Shown here: piece after piece, positions 41,698 through 50,710 of the stretch | Numbering within the stretch: position 1 is the first letter of the stretch | Layout of the letters: each line of letters begins with the position of its first letter | Program-made: the position numbers and the translations under genes | The notes under the pieces: model-generated | Seen by the model: the letters and a program-made list of their open reading frames with translations, nothing else | What the model was told of the DNA's origin: nothing | Database searches by the model: none | NCBI GenBank assembly: GCA_964408085.1 | Contig: CAYOYB010000003.1 | Location: forward strand, 1 to 64,000 | Direction of reading: 5' to 3' | Length of the DNA stretch: 64,000 nucleotides | From: CAJLIR01 sp964408085 | Lineage (GTDB): Bacteria; Bacillota_I; Bacilli_A; RF39; UBA660

Positions 41698-42100
41698 AAT
41701 TATATATTTTATTAGTACAATCTAATCCAACATCATTGTTATGTAATGATGTTTCTATCTTGCTAACAGTATTATTTTGAGGAAATTTAACATAGAAAAT
41801 TGAACTTAAATCAACTGTATTGCCTTTAGAATCAGTGATAGGATCAACTAATTTCCCATCAGAAACTAAAACGTTAAGTTTTATACAATAACTAGTTCCA
41901 TTAATGTCTTTATTTCTATCCTCTAAATACTGTTCAGAAGCTGTAAGCAATAAAGTATTTAAAGCTTGATCTAATTCACCACGCGATTTTTTTATTTGAT
42001 TAATAATAGGTGGGAACGCAATCAAAGCAACAGCTGCTAAAATAACAATAACACCTAATAACTCTGCTAATGTAAAACCATTTTTCTTTATATTTTTCAT
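41696..42100 (-). CDS. Pseudopilin-like protein with prepilin N-terminus
   Basis: A 134-aa protein starting MKNIKKNGFTLAELLGVIVI, again a prepilin cleavage site with Glu at mature position 5 and one hydrophobic helix (to about residue 28). The head domain has 'NGTSYCIKLNVLVSDGKLVD' and a final 'GLDCTNKIYN', so a Cys pair may close the C-terminal loop as in the pseudopilin next to pgk, to which it is similar in plan. Third such gene in the window, again far from any secretion or pilus gene. Downstream of rpmF. Confidence 0.8.
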   Translation of the reverse strand: MKNIKKNGFTLAELLGVIVILAAVALIAFPPIINQIKKSRGELDQALNTLLLTASEQYLEDRNKDINGTSYCIKLNVLVSDGKLVDPITDSKGNTVDLSSIFYVKFPQNNTVSKIETSLHNNDVGLDCTNKIYN

Positions 42101-42156
42101 ATTATCACCTATAATAAGTATACATTTAAATAAAAAAAAAGTAAAGAAAAAAACAA

Positions 42157-42342
42157 CTATTCTTCTTCAGTTGTTTTTACGACTTCTTTATTTTTGTATG
42201 TTCCACATTTAGCACATACTCTATGTGGTCTTACTGGTTCTCCACATTTTGGACATTTAACAGTTGCATTTTCTGTAATCTTATAATGTGTACGACGTTT
42301 TCTTCCACGTGTTTTACTTACTTTTCTAAATGGTACAGCCAT
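42157..42342 (-). CDS. rpmF: 50S ribosomal protein L32
   Basis: A 61-aa ribosomal protein. 'MAVPFRKVSKTRGRKRRTHY' is the standard start and a zinc ribbon is formed by 'CPKCGEPVRPHRVCAKCG' (four Cys present). The acidic tail 'VVKTTEEE' is normal. Follows yceD by 15 bases, the conserved pair. Confidence 0.96.
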   Translation of the reverse strand: MAVPFRKVSKTRGRKRRTHYKITENATVKCPKCGEPVRPHRVCAKCGTYKNKEVVKTTEEE

Positions 42343-42357
42343 TTTTACACCTCTTTC

Positions 42358-42840
42358 TTATTTTAACAAATCTTTAAGTTTTGCTAACTCGGGATTAACA
42401 TTTTCCAAATCCTCTGTTACTAGTTTCCAGCCATCGCCTTCTATTTTTTCTAAGTTGGCATCTGGGCTGACAACTCTCATGGGAATTTCCATTAATATAT
42501 TTTCCCATACAATTGGTAAAATATCAATAGTATTTTCACATTTTTTAATTTTTTTTGAAAATTCGCATGCATCTTCAGAAAATATTTCATCAATATTAAG
42601 TTCAAATGGATAATCAACAGGTTTTAAAGTAATCGCACATGCTAAAACCATTTTTCCTGTGACATGCAAATTAACATTATAGTCATCTAAACTAGTTTTA
42701 GTAATACTTCCATTAACACTAACATCAGTTAAATCTAACATTTCAGCGCTTGCAATATCATCTTTTCTGAATAGCATTTTTTCATCTATTTGTATAGATT
42801 TGACAAGTGAATTTTTTAACTTCGTAATATCTATATTCAT
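42358..42840 (-). CDS. yceD: YceD/DUF177 family protein
   Basis: A 160-aa protein of the DUF177/YceD family, almost always coupled with rpmF and implicated in 23S rRNA accumulation in plants and E. coli. The central 'NLHVTGKMVLACAITLKPVD' and the acidic 'IDEIFSE' region match the family, though the two Cys-rich motif positions are reduced (AC, DACEF). Has its own TTGTGA-17-TATAAT promoter overlapping the divergent tmcAL promoter. Confidence 0.85.
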   Translation of the reverse strand: MNIDITKLKNSLVKSIQIDEKMLFRKDDIASAEMLDLTDVSVNGSITKTSLDDYNVNLHVTGKMVLACAITLKPVDYPFELNIDEIFSEDACEFSKKIKKCENTIDILPIVWENILMEIPMRVVSPDANLEKIEGDGWKLVTEDLENVNPELAKLKDLLK

Positions 42841-42868
42841 ATTATATCTCCTTTATGCCACATTTATG

Positions 42869-42927
42869 ATTATACGCTAAAAAACAAAATTTCACAAGTT
42901 GTAAAAAAAGTTTAAGTATGCTAATAT
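42869..42927. promoter_or_regulatory. Divergent promoters of yceD-rpmF and tmcAL
   Basis: Minus: TTGTGA-17-TATAAT (42897-42869). Plus: TTGTAA-17-TAATAT (42899-42927). The two -35 boxes touch each other, so initiation in the two directions may compete. Confidence 0.6.
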
Positions 42928-42947
42928 ATGATTGGTAGGTGATTGGA

Positions 42948-44096
42948 ATGGAAATTATTGGTATTATTTGTGAATATAACCCATTTCATAATGGACACTT
43001 ATATCACATTAGACAAATTAAAAAAAAGTTTCCTGATTCAATCATTATTTTAGTTATGAGTGGTAATTTTCTAGAGCGTGGAGAAGTTAGCATCGTAAAT
43101 AAATGGGATAAAACAAAAATCGCTTTAAATTATGGTATTAATCTTGTTGTTGAATTACCTTTTCAATTTGCAACACAAGCGGCTGATATTTTTGCTTTTG
43201 GCGCAATAAAAATATTAGATTCACTTCATGTATCTAAATTAATATTTGGTAGTGAGTGTAATGATATTCATCTTCTAACAAAATTAGCTAATATTCAATT
43301 AAAAAATGATGAATTTGAAATTAAAGTCAAAGAATATATGGATAAAGGTATTAATTATCCAACAGCTATGTCTAAAGCTTTAAATGATATTGCAGGAAGT
43401 ACTGTAAATAGTCCAAATGATATTTTAGGATTAAGTTATATTAAAGAGATTAAAAAACAAAAAAGTAGTATTAAACCAATTACAATTAAACGTACTAGTA
43501 ATTATAAATCTATTGAACTTAATAAAAAAATTGTTAGTGCTTTAAGTATTCGTGAAGCTATAAAAAATAATATTAGTATTGAAAACTTTGTTCCTAAGTA
43601 TTCATTAAAATTTATCAATAAAGATATTGATATGGAAAAATACTTTCCATTATTAAAATATAAAATAATTTCTGAAATAAATTGTTTAAATAGATATCAA
43701 TCAGTTGATGAAGGAATTGAAAATCGATTAAAAAAGCAAATTTATTTATGTAATAGTATGGAAGATTTCCTTAAAGCTATAAAGACAAAAAGATATACTT
43801 ATAATAAACTTCAAAGGATGCTTTTACATATATTATGTGGTTTTACTAAAGAAGAAGCTTTAAGATTACAGGATAGCGTTTATATACGTATTCTAGGTTT
43901 TGATGATATTGGTAAAAAATATTTAAATGAAATAAAAAAAGATATTCCAATACCAGTTGTTAGTAATTATTCAACTAGTAAAGGTCTACTCGATTTAGAA
44001 TTTAGGGTAAACGCTATTTACGCTAGTGTATTTGATTATCAGAGACGATGTGAATTAATGGAGTTAGAATCTAGAAGTAAACCTATTATGAAATAA
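42948..44096 (+). CDS. tmcAL: tRNA(Met) cytidine acetate ligase TmcAL
   Basis: Makes N4-acetylcytidine at the wobble base of elongator tRNA-Met using acetate and ATP. 'EIIGIICEYNPFHNGHLYHI' holds the nucleotidyltransferase-type HxGH motif; 'NLVVELPFQFATQAADIFAF' and 'SPNDILGLSYIKEI' are typical of the YlbM family. The ATG at MEIIG was chosen, with AGGTGA just upstream; a GTG three codons earlier is possible. 382 aa, normal. Monocistronic. Confidence 0.92.
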   Translation: MEIIGIICEYNPFHNGHLYHIRQIKKKFPDSIIILVMSGNFLERGEVSIVNKWDKTKIALNYGINLVVELPFQFATQAADIFAFGAIKILDSLHVSKLIFGSECNDIHLLTKLANIQLKNDEFEIKVKEYMDKGINYPTAMSKALNDIAGSTVNSPNDILGLSYIKEIKKQKSSIKPITIKRTSNYKSIELNKKIVSALSIREAIKNNISIENFVPKYSLKFINKDIDMEKYFPLLKYKIISEINCLNRYQSVDEGIENRLKKQIYLCNSMEDFLKAIKTKRYTYNKLQRMLLHILCGFTKEEALRLQDSVYIRILGFDDIGKKYLNEIKKDIPIPVVSNYSTSKGLLDLEFRVNAIYASVFDYQRRCELMELESRSKPIMK

Positions 44097-44103
44097 TTAA
44101 CAA

Positions 44104-44131
44104 AAATATCTGGCATTTGTCAGATATTTTT
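44104..44131 (+). terminator. Terminator after tmcAL
   Basis: Nine-bp stem AAATATCTG/CAGATATTT followed by five T residues. Confidence 0.8.
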
Positions 44132-44136
44132 ATTTA

Positions 44137-44168
44137 AAAATGTAGAGCAATTTTTGTGTCTACATTTT
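44137..44168 (-). terminator. Terminator after the 334-aa glycosyltransferase
   Basis: Ten-bp stem AAAATGTAGA/TCTACATTTT with T-run on the minus strand, placed about 95 bases after the gene's stop. Confidence 0.65.
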
Positions 44169-44262
44169 CCTTACAATTTTATCTTTAAATAACATTTTTC
44201 TGTTTCATTAATATTTACAAAAGTTCAAGAGTTATCTTTTAATTAAATTGTATAATAGATTA

Positions 44263-45267
44263 TTATTTTTGTACTTCTTGATATACCTCTTTTAATTGTT
44301 TTCCAATATTTTTCTGATCTCTTTCTATAGCAATTGGATAGGCATTTTTAGCAACACTCTTTAATTTACCACTTAAAAATTTTTTAATTTTTTCCTCAAA
44401 TTCATCTACATTTTTAGCTTTGTAAACATTTTTTCCATCTTCTAACCATCCTTCAAAGATTGGAATATCACGAATGATAGCATTCGTACCACAAGAAATA
44501 GCTTCTATGATAGGAATTCCTTCTGTTTCTTCTAATGTTGGGAATAAATATAAATCACATCCATTTAAAGCTGCTCGAATCATATCTCTTTCTACATAAC
44601 CAGCAAATGTTAAATTATCGAGTTTTGTATTTACTGCTTTTCTAACAGGCTTAGTTGCTGCTGCTAGTGGACTATATCCAAACCAAATAAATTTATACTC
44701 TGGCATTCTTTTTGCTAACTCTACAAAATCAACAATTCCTTTTCTTTCAATATATAAACCAATTCCAATAATTACTTTGTCATCTTTTGTAAACCCATAT
44801 TTCTTACGAAATTCTTCTCCATATTTTTTATTATTTTCAAAAAAATCTAGTTCTACTCCATTAGAAATTGCATAGATTTTTTTATTTTCCAAGCCCTTGT
44901 ATCCTTCTAATAATCTTTTAGAATAAGGAGTTGGTGTTACAATAACATCTCCTAATGAATAACATTTGATTAACCACCATTTTATTATTTTGGAAGTTTG
45001 TTTTGCTAAAATGAAGCCATTTTTATAGTCTTCCTCTGTAGAATGAGCATGGTAAACAATCTTCTTTCCCTTTTTCTTAGCACGTTTAGCCATAAAATAG
45101 GATTTAATAAACCATGTATTTATGTGCAAGATATCATAATCTTCTTTAGGATTTAATGTATATTCAATTTTTTCGTCTTCTAATGCCCTCATTTGATGTT
45201 GAATAGCTTTACCTAAGCCACTTTTTCCAATGGTTTTTAATCCTTCTGCATATAATAGTACTTTCAT
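44263..45267 (-). CDS. GT4 glycosyltransferase, LafB-like
   Basis: A 334-aa family 4 glycosyltransferase: 'MKVLLYAEGLKTIGKSGLGK' with 'HQMRALED' start, 'IVYHAHSTEEDYKNGF' acceptor-side loop, 'VIIGIGLYIERKGIVDFVEL' and nucleotide-sugar motif 'TEGIPIIEAISCGTNAIIRD'. The start and the HAHST motif are typical of the second glycosyltransferase of glycolipid anchors in Bacilli (LafB type), which would extend the product of the MGS-like enzyme at 7-8 kb. The sugar and acceptor are inferred. Its own transcription unit, downstream of murC. Confidence 0.8.
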   Translation of the reverse strand: MKVLLYAEGLKTIGKSGLGKAIQHQMRALEDEKIEYTLNPKEDYDILHINTWFIKSYFMAKRAKKKGKKIVYHAHSTEEDYKNGFILAKQTSKIIKWWLIKCYSLGDVIVTPTPYSKRLLEGYKGLENKKIYAISNGVELDFFENNKKYGEEFRKKYGFTKDDKVIIGIGLYIERKGIVDFVELAKRMPEYKFIWFGYSPLAAATKPVRKAVNTKLDNLTFAGYVERDMIRAALNGCDLYLFPTLEETEGIPIIEAISCGTNAIIRDIPIFEGWLEDGKNVYKAKNVDEFEEKIKKFLSGKLKSVAKNAYPIAIERDQKNIGKQLKEVYQEVQK

Positions 45268-45386
45268 TTAAATACCTCTTTCTTAATTTTTGAATTTTTA
45301 TCTAAATATAAGAATATTGTTATTCAAAAACACCTATAGTTCTTATATTTAGTATATCATAACTTATTTTAAAAAAGAATATTTTA

Positions 45387-45412
45387 TAAAAAAAACTAGA
45401 TTACTCTAGTTT
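45387..45412 (-). terminator. Terminator after murC
   Basis: Eight-bp stem AAACTAGA/TCTAGTTT with a four-base loop and a run of eight T residues on the minus strand. Confidence 0.8.
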
Positions 45413-45465
45413 ATTCAATTATTACTATCATTTATGATTAATTACTTAATATTAGTCTAATTATT

Positions 45466-46770
45466 TTAATTAAATAAATTTTTATAGTTTTCAATTAAAT
45501 GAGCAATACTAGCACAACTCATAAAACATAGAACTGAATTGTGAAAATTTGCTAATTTTGAAACAGTATCTTCAGTTATTATTTCACCGTTTTTTAATTG
45601 TTCTAAAATCATTTCCGAAGTTACGCCAGGATAATCACTAGCACTCTCTCTATTACAATCAATTGGCGTAATATAAGTTTTATCAGCTAAATTTAAAACA
45701 TCAATAAATTCTTGTTTAAAATCTTTAGTTCTAGAATAAGTATTTGGTTTAAAAATAGCGATAAGTTGTTTATCTGGATATTTTTGACGAGCTGACTGTA
45801 ATGTAACTTTAATTTCAGTTGGATGGTGTGCATAATCATCAATGACGATATTATCACCTACTTGTTCTTCAAAAAATCTTCTTTTAGCATTTTTAAAAGT
45901 TAATAGTAAATCATGAATTGTTTGATAATTAATATTTTCTTCGATTGAGATACAAATACTAGCTAAAGTATTTAAAACCATATGGTGACCAAATAATGGT
46001 AAATCAAAATGTCCATAAAATTCATTATGATAATAAACATCAAAATTACTACCACTTTCTGTTAAATTTATATTAGTTGCATATAAGTCATTATCTTTGT
46101 TAAAACCATAATAAATAATTTCCTTATCAGTTTTAATTTTTCTTATATTTTCATCATCACCACAAGCTATAATTTTTTTTGTCGATTTATTAGCAAATTC
46201 ACTAAATGTAGCTATTATATCATTAATATCACTATAACATTCAGTATGCTCTAATTCAACATTAGTAATAACTGTATATGCTGGATGATAAGCTAAAAAA
46301 TGACGATTATATTCACATGATTCAATAACAAATAATTTATTTTTTAAATCAGCAAAACCTGTTCCATCACCAATAAAATAATTACATCCAATAGTATTTT
46401 TTAAAATATGACTAATGAGTGATGATGTAGTAGTTTTTCCATGAGTTCCACAAACAGCGATTGTTGTAAACATCTTAGTTATATCACCTAAAATATCATG
46501 ATATTTTTTTATTTTTAAACCTAATTCTTGAACACGTTTAATTTCTCTATGGTCAGGCGCAAAAGCTGCTGAATAAGTAACAATTGTATCACTATCTAAA
46601 ACAGCACTGCAATCATTATATATTTTTATACCACGTTTTTGTAATCCTTCTTCTGTAAATTTATAATCTTTAGCATCATCATAACCAATGACATCATTGC
46701 CTAAATCATATAATATTTGAGCTAGAGTACTCATTCCTGCACCTTTTATACCAATACAATAATATTTCAT
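45466..46770 (-). CDS. murC: UDP-N-acetylmuramate--L-alanine ligase
   Basis: First Mur ligase, adding L-Ala to UDP-MurNAc. 'YYCIGIKGAGMSTLAQILYD' is the UDP-binding start, 'TIAVCGTHGKTTTSSLISHI' the P-loop, 'VIDDYAHHPTEIKVTLQSAR' the C-terminal DDYAHHP motif. The ATG at MKYYCI follows AGAGGTG; a frame nine codons longer lacks a site. 434 aa. Unlinked to the murD/murL and murF genes but on the same strand. Confidence 0.95.
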   Translation of the reverse strand: MKYYCIGIKGAGMSTLAQILYDLGNDVIGYDDAKDYKFTEEGLQKRGIKIYNDCSAVLDSDTIVTYSAAFAPDHREIKRVQELGLKIKKYHDILGDITKMFTTIAVCGTHGKTTTSSLISHILKNTIGCNYFIGDGTGFADLKNKLFVIESCEYNRHFLAYHPAYTVITNVELEHTECYSDINDIIATFSEFANKSTKKIIACGDDENIRKIKTDKEIIYYGFNKDNDLYATNINLTESGSNFDVYYHNEFYGHFDLPLFGHHMVLNTLASICISIEENINYQTIHDLLLTFKNAKRRFFEEQVGDNIVIDDYAHHPTEIKVTLQSARQKYPDKQLIAIFKPNTYSRTKDFKQEFIDVLNLADKTYITPIDCNRESASDYPGVTSEMILEQLKNGEIITEDTVSKLANFHNSVLCFMSCASIAHLIENYKNLFN

Positions 46771-46859
46771 ACTAACACCTCTATTACCATTATACACTTT
46801 TATTAAAAAAAATCTTATATTAATTGTTAGACTAAAAAATTAATGCTTATTTTTTTTTG

Positions 46860-47996
46860 TTAGTTTTTTTTAGTTTTTATTAATTTATTAAACTCTTCTA
46901 CTCTTTCTGACATTGTCATAACAGGAGTTTGTAAAGCTTGTAATTCTGAATCAGTCGTAACACTACATTTAAAGATATCATCAAATATAGCATCACATCT
47001 TGAATAAGCTGAACTATCAATTCCTATGGTTGAAAATTGTAGACCTAAATCTCCAGTAACACAAATACTTCTTAAATCATGTGCAAAACTGCCATCTATA
47101 TGATAATTATTACCATCACTAAGAATAATTTCACCATCTAAAGTGCATTCGTCTATAGTATCAATAAATTCTGTTGATATTCTTTTTTTATTTTCATGAG
47201 TTAAATCATCACTTTTTGTCATAACAGAATTATATAAATACAAGCCAGATGCATGAATAGGATTAAATTCAACTACATCAATTCGTCTTTCGCCATCTTT
47301 TTCATATTCAAAAACATCAAAACAATAATATTTAGGAAAATTGTTATTTAAACTTTTAATAATACTTTCTACATTATTTAAAATATCAGGTTCAATAGAA
47401 TGAAGAATATCTATAGTAAATCGTGAAATATTCATAAGTTGATTATCAACAACAAAACAACGATATTCTCTAGCTCCATATGTATCCCTTATGATATTTA
47501 CCTTTTCACTTATAATAAATTCATCATCTAGATGATGCAATAAGGTTCTATAGAAGGCACATTTAGGTTCTTTTAACAAATCAATTGAAATAACATCATG
47601 GAAATTTTTTTCTTTAGTTTTAAGAAATATTTCATTTCCATAATTATTTTCTATTTTAGAAATTATATCTGGATCTATTAAATCTCTTCCTTTTAATATT
47701 TCTACTTTTCTATGTGTTTTAACATATTTTGGCCATGACTTAATAATATCAACTTCTTCATTTGTAACAATTATTTCTCCACCATTCTTTATAATTTCAT
47801 CATTCATATCATAAATTTGGTTAGAGCCTGTTCTTGGAAACAATAATTTCCCACTAATATCTACTTTATTTCCATCATAATCAATAAATGTTTTTAGATT
47901 AGAATCATATAAAATACCATTTTTATTTTTTTTGGCAATAGCCATTTCTTTTTTAGAGTAGTCAAAATTTAATGTATTATCAAAACAATAAAGCAT
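46860..47996 (-). CDS. ATP-grasp domain protein (DUF4343-like)
   Basis: A 378-aa protein with a C-terminal ATP-grasp-like half: 'DTYGAREYRCFVVDNQLMNI' (Arg/Glu strand), 'YYCFDVFEYEKDGERRIDVV' and 'EFNPIHASGLYLYN', the last giving the Glu-x-Asn metal ligands. This pattern fits the DUF4343-type ATP-grasp proteins common in phages and accessory regions. The N-terminal 130 residues ('LLFPRTGSNQIYDMNDEIIK') form the usual pre-grasp part. Such enzymes ligate a carboxylate to an amine; the substrate here is unknown. First in an accessory block. Confidence 0.68.
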   Translation of the reverse strand: MLYCFDNTLNFDYSKKEMAIAKKNKNGILYDSNLKTFIDYDGNKVDISGKLLFPRTGSNQIYDMNDEIIKNGGEIIVTNEEVDIIKSWPKYVKTHRKVEILKGRDLIDPDIISKIENNYGNEIFLKTKEKNFHDVISIDLLKEPKCAFYRTLLHHLDDEFIISEKVNIIRDTYGAREYRCFVVDNQLMNISRFTIDILHSIEPDILNNVESIIKSLNNNFPKYYCFDVFEYEKDGERRIDVVEFNPIHASGLYLYNSVMTKSDDLTHENKKRISTEFIDTIDECTLDGEIILSDGNNYHIDGSFAHDLRSICVTGDLGLQFSTIGIDSSAYSRCDAIFDDIFKCSVTTDSELQALQTPVMTMSERVEEFNKLIKTKKN

Positions 47997-48131
47997 AATA
48001 TCGCCCCCATAATTTTATAACTATATTATATCAAAATATACAAAAATGTAAAATTTTTTAATAATTTATAATTACTAAAAAAATAAAATTTGATTATAAT
48101 AAAAAGCCTTTTTTAATTTAGGCTTATAGTA

Positions 48132-48791
48132 TTAATATTCGTTTTTTAAAGCATTATTTAAAAATGAAACTATGTCTATTTCTTTATTATTTAGTTGAAT
48201 TTTATTACAACAAATATTATTTATATATAATTCTCCTTTTAATAAATCATAAGAAACTTCGCACTTTTCATCAATTACTTGCTTATTATCCAATAATTCA
48301 ATATTTGGAAAATCAAAATATAAAGCAAGTTCATTTCCAATATTTTCTTTTTCCACTTTATAAAAATGTCCACAATAAATGCATAAATGTTTACTATGTG
48401 GTGTATAAGCAAACATACCATTATCAGTATGCATACCTCCACAATATGGGCATTTACTTGCTTCTAAAGTTATATTGTTTAATTTAGAAAGCATTAAGCC
48501 ACCATAATCTTTTAAATCAATGATACTGTCTTTTAATTTTAAAATTCCATTAAATTCTTCATTATTGATAAATACTTTTACATTAGTACTATTATTTAAA
48601 TTTGGATAAATAATTTTGATACTTTCTATATTTGAAGGATTCATCTCTACAATAGTTTCATATTTTTCTTTATATTCACAATCACAATAAATTGGTTCAT
48701 TTAAATCAGTTTTAGTTGCTTTCGTTTTGTGTGATAAACACCAATAATCTAACCCACTATTATTTTCAATATACTTAATATTACATTTCAT
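48132..48791 (-). CDS. Zinc-ribbon hypothetical protein
   Basis: A 219-aa soluble protein with two treble-type Cys pairs: 'ASKCPYCGGMHTDN' and 'HLCIYCGHFYKVEK', 19 residues apart, forming a zinc ribbon in its middle (about 124-146). Additional Cys-pairs 'DYWCLSH' and 'YCDCEYK' at the N-terminus could form a second site. No enzyme motif was recognised. It lies 19 bases after the 115-aa gene and is likely part of the HAD/P-loop operon. Confidence 0.65.
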   Translation of the reverse strand: MKCNIKYIENNSGLDYWCLSHKTKATKTDLNEPIYCDCEYKEKYETIVEMNPSNIESIKIIYPNLNNSTNVKVFINNEEFNGILKLKDSIIDLKDYGGLMLSKLNNITLEASKCPYCGGMHTDNGMFAYTPHSKHLCIYCGHFYKVEKENIGNELALYFDFPNIELLDNKQVIDEKCEVSYDLLKGELYINNICCNKIQLNNKEIDIVSFLNNALKNEY

Positions 48792-48810
48792 ACTTTTATC
48801 TCCCTATATA

Positions 48811-49149
48811 TTAGCGTTTACGACCATTATCAACAGCTTTTTCTCCAGTACCAAATTCCCACATTTTTCTTTCAATATCTTCCATACCATCAATTTCAGA
48901 ATACTTATTCCCAAAAACAGCTCGTCTTTTAAGTTCAAAATATTCTTCACATGCTTTTAGATCATTATTACTTATTGCCTTTTTGGCAAGCGTCATAGCG
49001 CATGCTCTATATTGTTCTTCATTAATTGGTAAAGGTTTTATTTCAATAGACGTTATTTTTTCATCTATTTTTTCATCAGGTTCATTCCATCCCCTATCTT
49101 CCCATTTTTCATCTAATTCTCTAGCCAACCTACCTACTTCATTGTCCAT
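48811..49149 (-). CDS. Hypothetical acidic protein
   Basis: A 112-aa protein, mostly helical: 'GRLARELDEKWEDRGWNEPD', then 'EEQYRACAMTLAKKAISNND' and 'ACEEYFELKRRAVFGNKYSE'. No family recognised. Start at MDNEV chosen since GGAG is nine bases ahead; an ATG three codons upstream touches the ribosome site. Lies between the P-loop kinase-like gene and the zinc-ribbon gene on one strand. Confidence 0.6.
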   Translation of the reverse strand: MDNEVGRLARELDEKWEDRGWNEPDEKIDEKITSIEIKPLPINEEQYRACAMTLAKKAISNNDLKACEEYFELKRRAVFGNKYSEIDGMEDIERKMWEFGTGEKAVDNGRKR

Positions 49150-49227
49150 TTTATTCATCTCCTTTATAATAAAAAAACAATTTAAATATAATATGTCAAT
49201 ATATTAATATATTTCACTATTATTTTA

Positions 49228-49995
49228 TTAATGCTTATTCATACACAATATTTTCTTACGAATACCCAACATCATTTTATCAACAATAACAATAGAAGTA
49301 TCCATTTCATTCATATCAGAGGTATCTAATTTTATTAGCTTATCATTTGATATCTTATTTTCTATTAAAGGTAATAAATGTTCAAACCCCTTTTTTAGTT
49401 TAGAAACTCTTTCAATTGTTGTTTTATTTCTATCTTCTAAATATATTTGATTAATATAATCTCTAAATACAATTATTTCTGGTTTTGCTAACATAACAAA
49501 TAACAGGTCAACGTTTATAATATCTTCGTACAATTTTAATAATATTTGTTCATAAGTATTATCATCAATTTTTCCTTCATCATACATCATTTGATACCAA
49601 AAGTAATTATCAATCACACCTCTATCTTGTATAATGATAGTGGGATGTTGACAAATTTTTCTACTTAATTCTTTTTTAGATACCTCTAATGTTTTATTAT
49701 TAAAATCTAAATTACTCATGCTAGAAATTTCTTGCTTTGACATAGTTTCTTTAATTAACTGAGCAGGCTCTACTGTTTTTTCAATTGTAATACCAGATTG
49801 TTTAAAGAAATTATAAACTCTATCTAAACTACTACTCTTACCAGTTCTTGGTAAACCTGAAAATTCTGTTATAAAAGGTTCAAAGTTTGGAGTTGAATTA
49901 ATTAATTGTTTTAACTCATACTTTTCTTTATGTAATTTTTCTAAACGCTCTAATAACTGTTCGTTGTTTTTAAAATATTTTCTATATTCTTCCAT
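49228..49995 (-). CDS. P-loop kinase-like NTPase (deoxynucleoside-kinase-like)
   Basis: A 255-aa protein with a coiled N-terminal helix (1-30), Walker A 'EFSGLPRTGKSSSLDRVYNF' at about residues 43-62, and a Walker B/DR motif 'PTIIIQDRGVIDNYFWYQM' reminiscent of deoxynucleoside/thymidylate kinases (DRS-like). The lid 'INQIYLEDRNKTTIERVSKL' is Arg/Lys-rich. Substrate not readable. 22 bases downstream of a HAD phosphatase, which supports a shared nucleotide-related function. Confidence 0.68.
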   Translation of the reverse strand: MEEYRKYFKNNEQLLERLEKLHKEKYELKQLINSTPNFEPFITEFSGLPRTGKSSSLDRVYNFFKQSGITIEKTVEPAQLIKETMSKQEISSMSNLDFNNKTLEVSKKELSRKICQHPTIIIQDRGVIDNYFWYQMMYDEGKIDDNTYEQILLKLYEDIINVDLLFVMLAKPEIIVFRDYINQIYLEDRNKTTIERVSKLKKGFEHLLPLIENKISNDKLIKLDTSDMNEMDTSIVIVDKMMLGIRKKILCMNKH

Positions 49996-50017
49996 ACTAC
50001 GATCTACCTATTTTCCT

Positions 50018-50476
50018 TTAATCAATCCAACTTGAAACTTGAAAAACAATCATTTCTGGGTTGTTCTTAACAATATATTTAATAATATCATTATCATCAT
50101 CTATAATGATATTAACATTATTTATATCAATATTTTCTTTTAAATATTTACTTTTTAATTCCTTAGAAGAAAAACTATTATTTTCTACATTTTCCTTTGA
50201 TATAAATATAACATTATTTATATCAAAAAAAGGCATATATTTTTTTATCCATTCAATCTTGTCTTTAACAATTATATCATTTTTACAAATAGTTAAAATT
50301 TTTATTTTAATATCTTTTTCAAGTAAATCTTTAATTCTTTTTATATTACTTTGTAATGGTCTAATTGTATTATAATCAAAATTGCCAATATCATATTCTG
50401 CAATTACACCATCCATATCGACATATATATCAATATTTTTATTATTATATTTATCTAATGTATCATAAAATTTCAT
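50018..50476 (-). CDS. HAD-family 5'(3')-deoxyribonucleotidase-like protein
   Basis: A 152-aa HAD-like protein. 'NIDIYVDMDGVIAEYDIGNF' holds the nucleophile/acid Asp pair (DMDGV), 'IKILTICKNDIIVKDKIEWI' motif II (Thr) and III (Lys), and 'NNVNIIIDDDNDIIKYIV' motif IV acidic residues. It is like phage/Bacillus nucleotidases of the NT5C type in size and motif order. The ATG at MKFYD with GGGGGAG upstream was chosen over a TTG six codons earlier. First gene of the likely operon HAD-P-loop-115aa-zinc ribbon. Confidence 0.75.
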   Translation of the reverse strand: MKFYDTLDKYNNKNIDIYVDMDGVIAEYDIGNFDYNTIRPLQSNIKRIKDLLEKDIKIKILTICKNDIIVKDKIEWIKKYMPFFDINNVIFISKENVENNSFSSKELKSKYLKENIDINNVNIIIDDDNDIIKYIVKNNPEMIVFQVSSWID

Positions 50477-50551
50477 ATTACTCCCCCAACTCAAATTGAC
50501 TACTTATTATTGTTAGAATGTATTCTTAATTAATAAATAGCTACCTTAATC

Positions 50552-50580
50552 ATTATACTACTTTTTATAAATTTTTTCTA
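50552..50580 (-). promoter_or_regulatory. Probable promoter of HAD/P-loop operon
   Basis: TAGAAA, 17 bases, TATAAT on the minus strand, about 75 bases upstream of the HAD gene; -35 match is weak. Confidence 0.4.
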
Positions 50581-50611
50581 CTTTACATTAATTTATATTT
50601 GTTTATGCAAA

Positions 50612-50640
50612 CAAAAAAAAGCCTTATTTTAGAGGCTTTT
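50612..50640 (-). terminator. Terminator after 235-aa hypothetical gene
   Basis: Stem AAAAGCCT/AGGCTTTT with an eight-base loop and a run of eight T residues on the minus strand. Confidence 0.8.
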
Positions 50641-50710
50641 AGTTTTAAAAGTATGTACAAGAAGAATATTGTTTACAACTTTAAAATCATAATAATTGAA
50701 AACTTTTATT

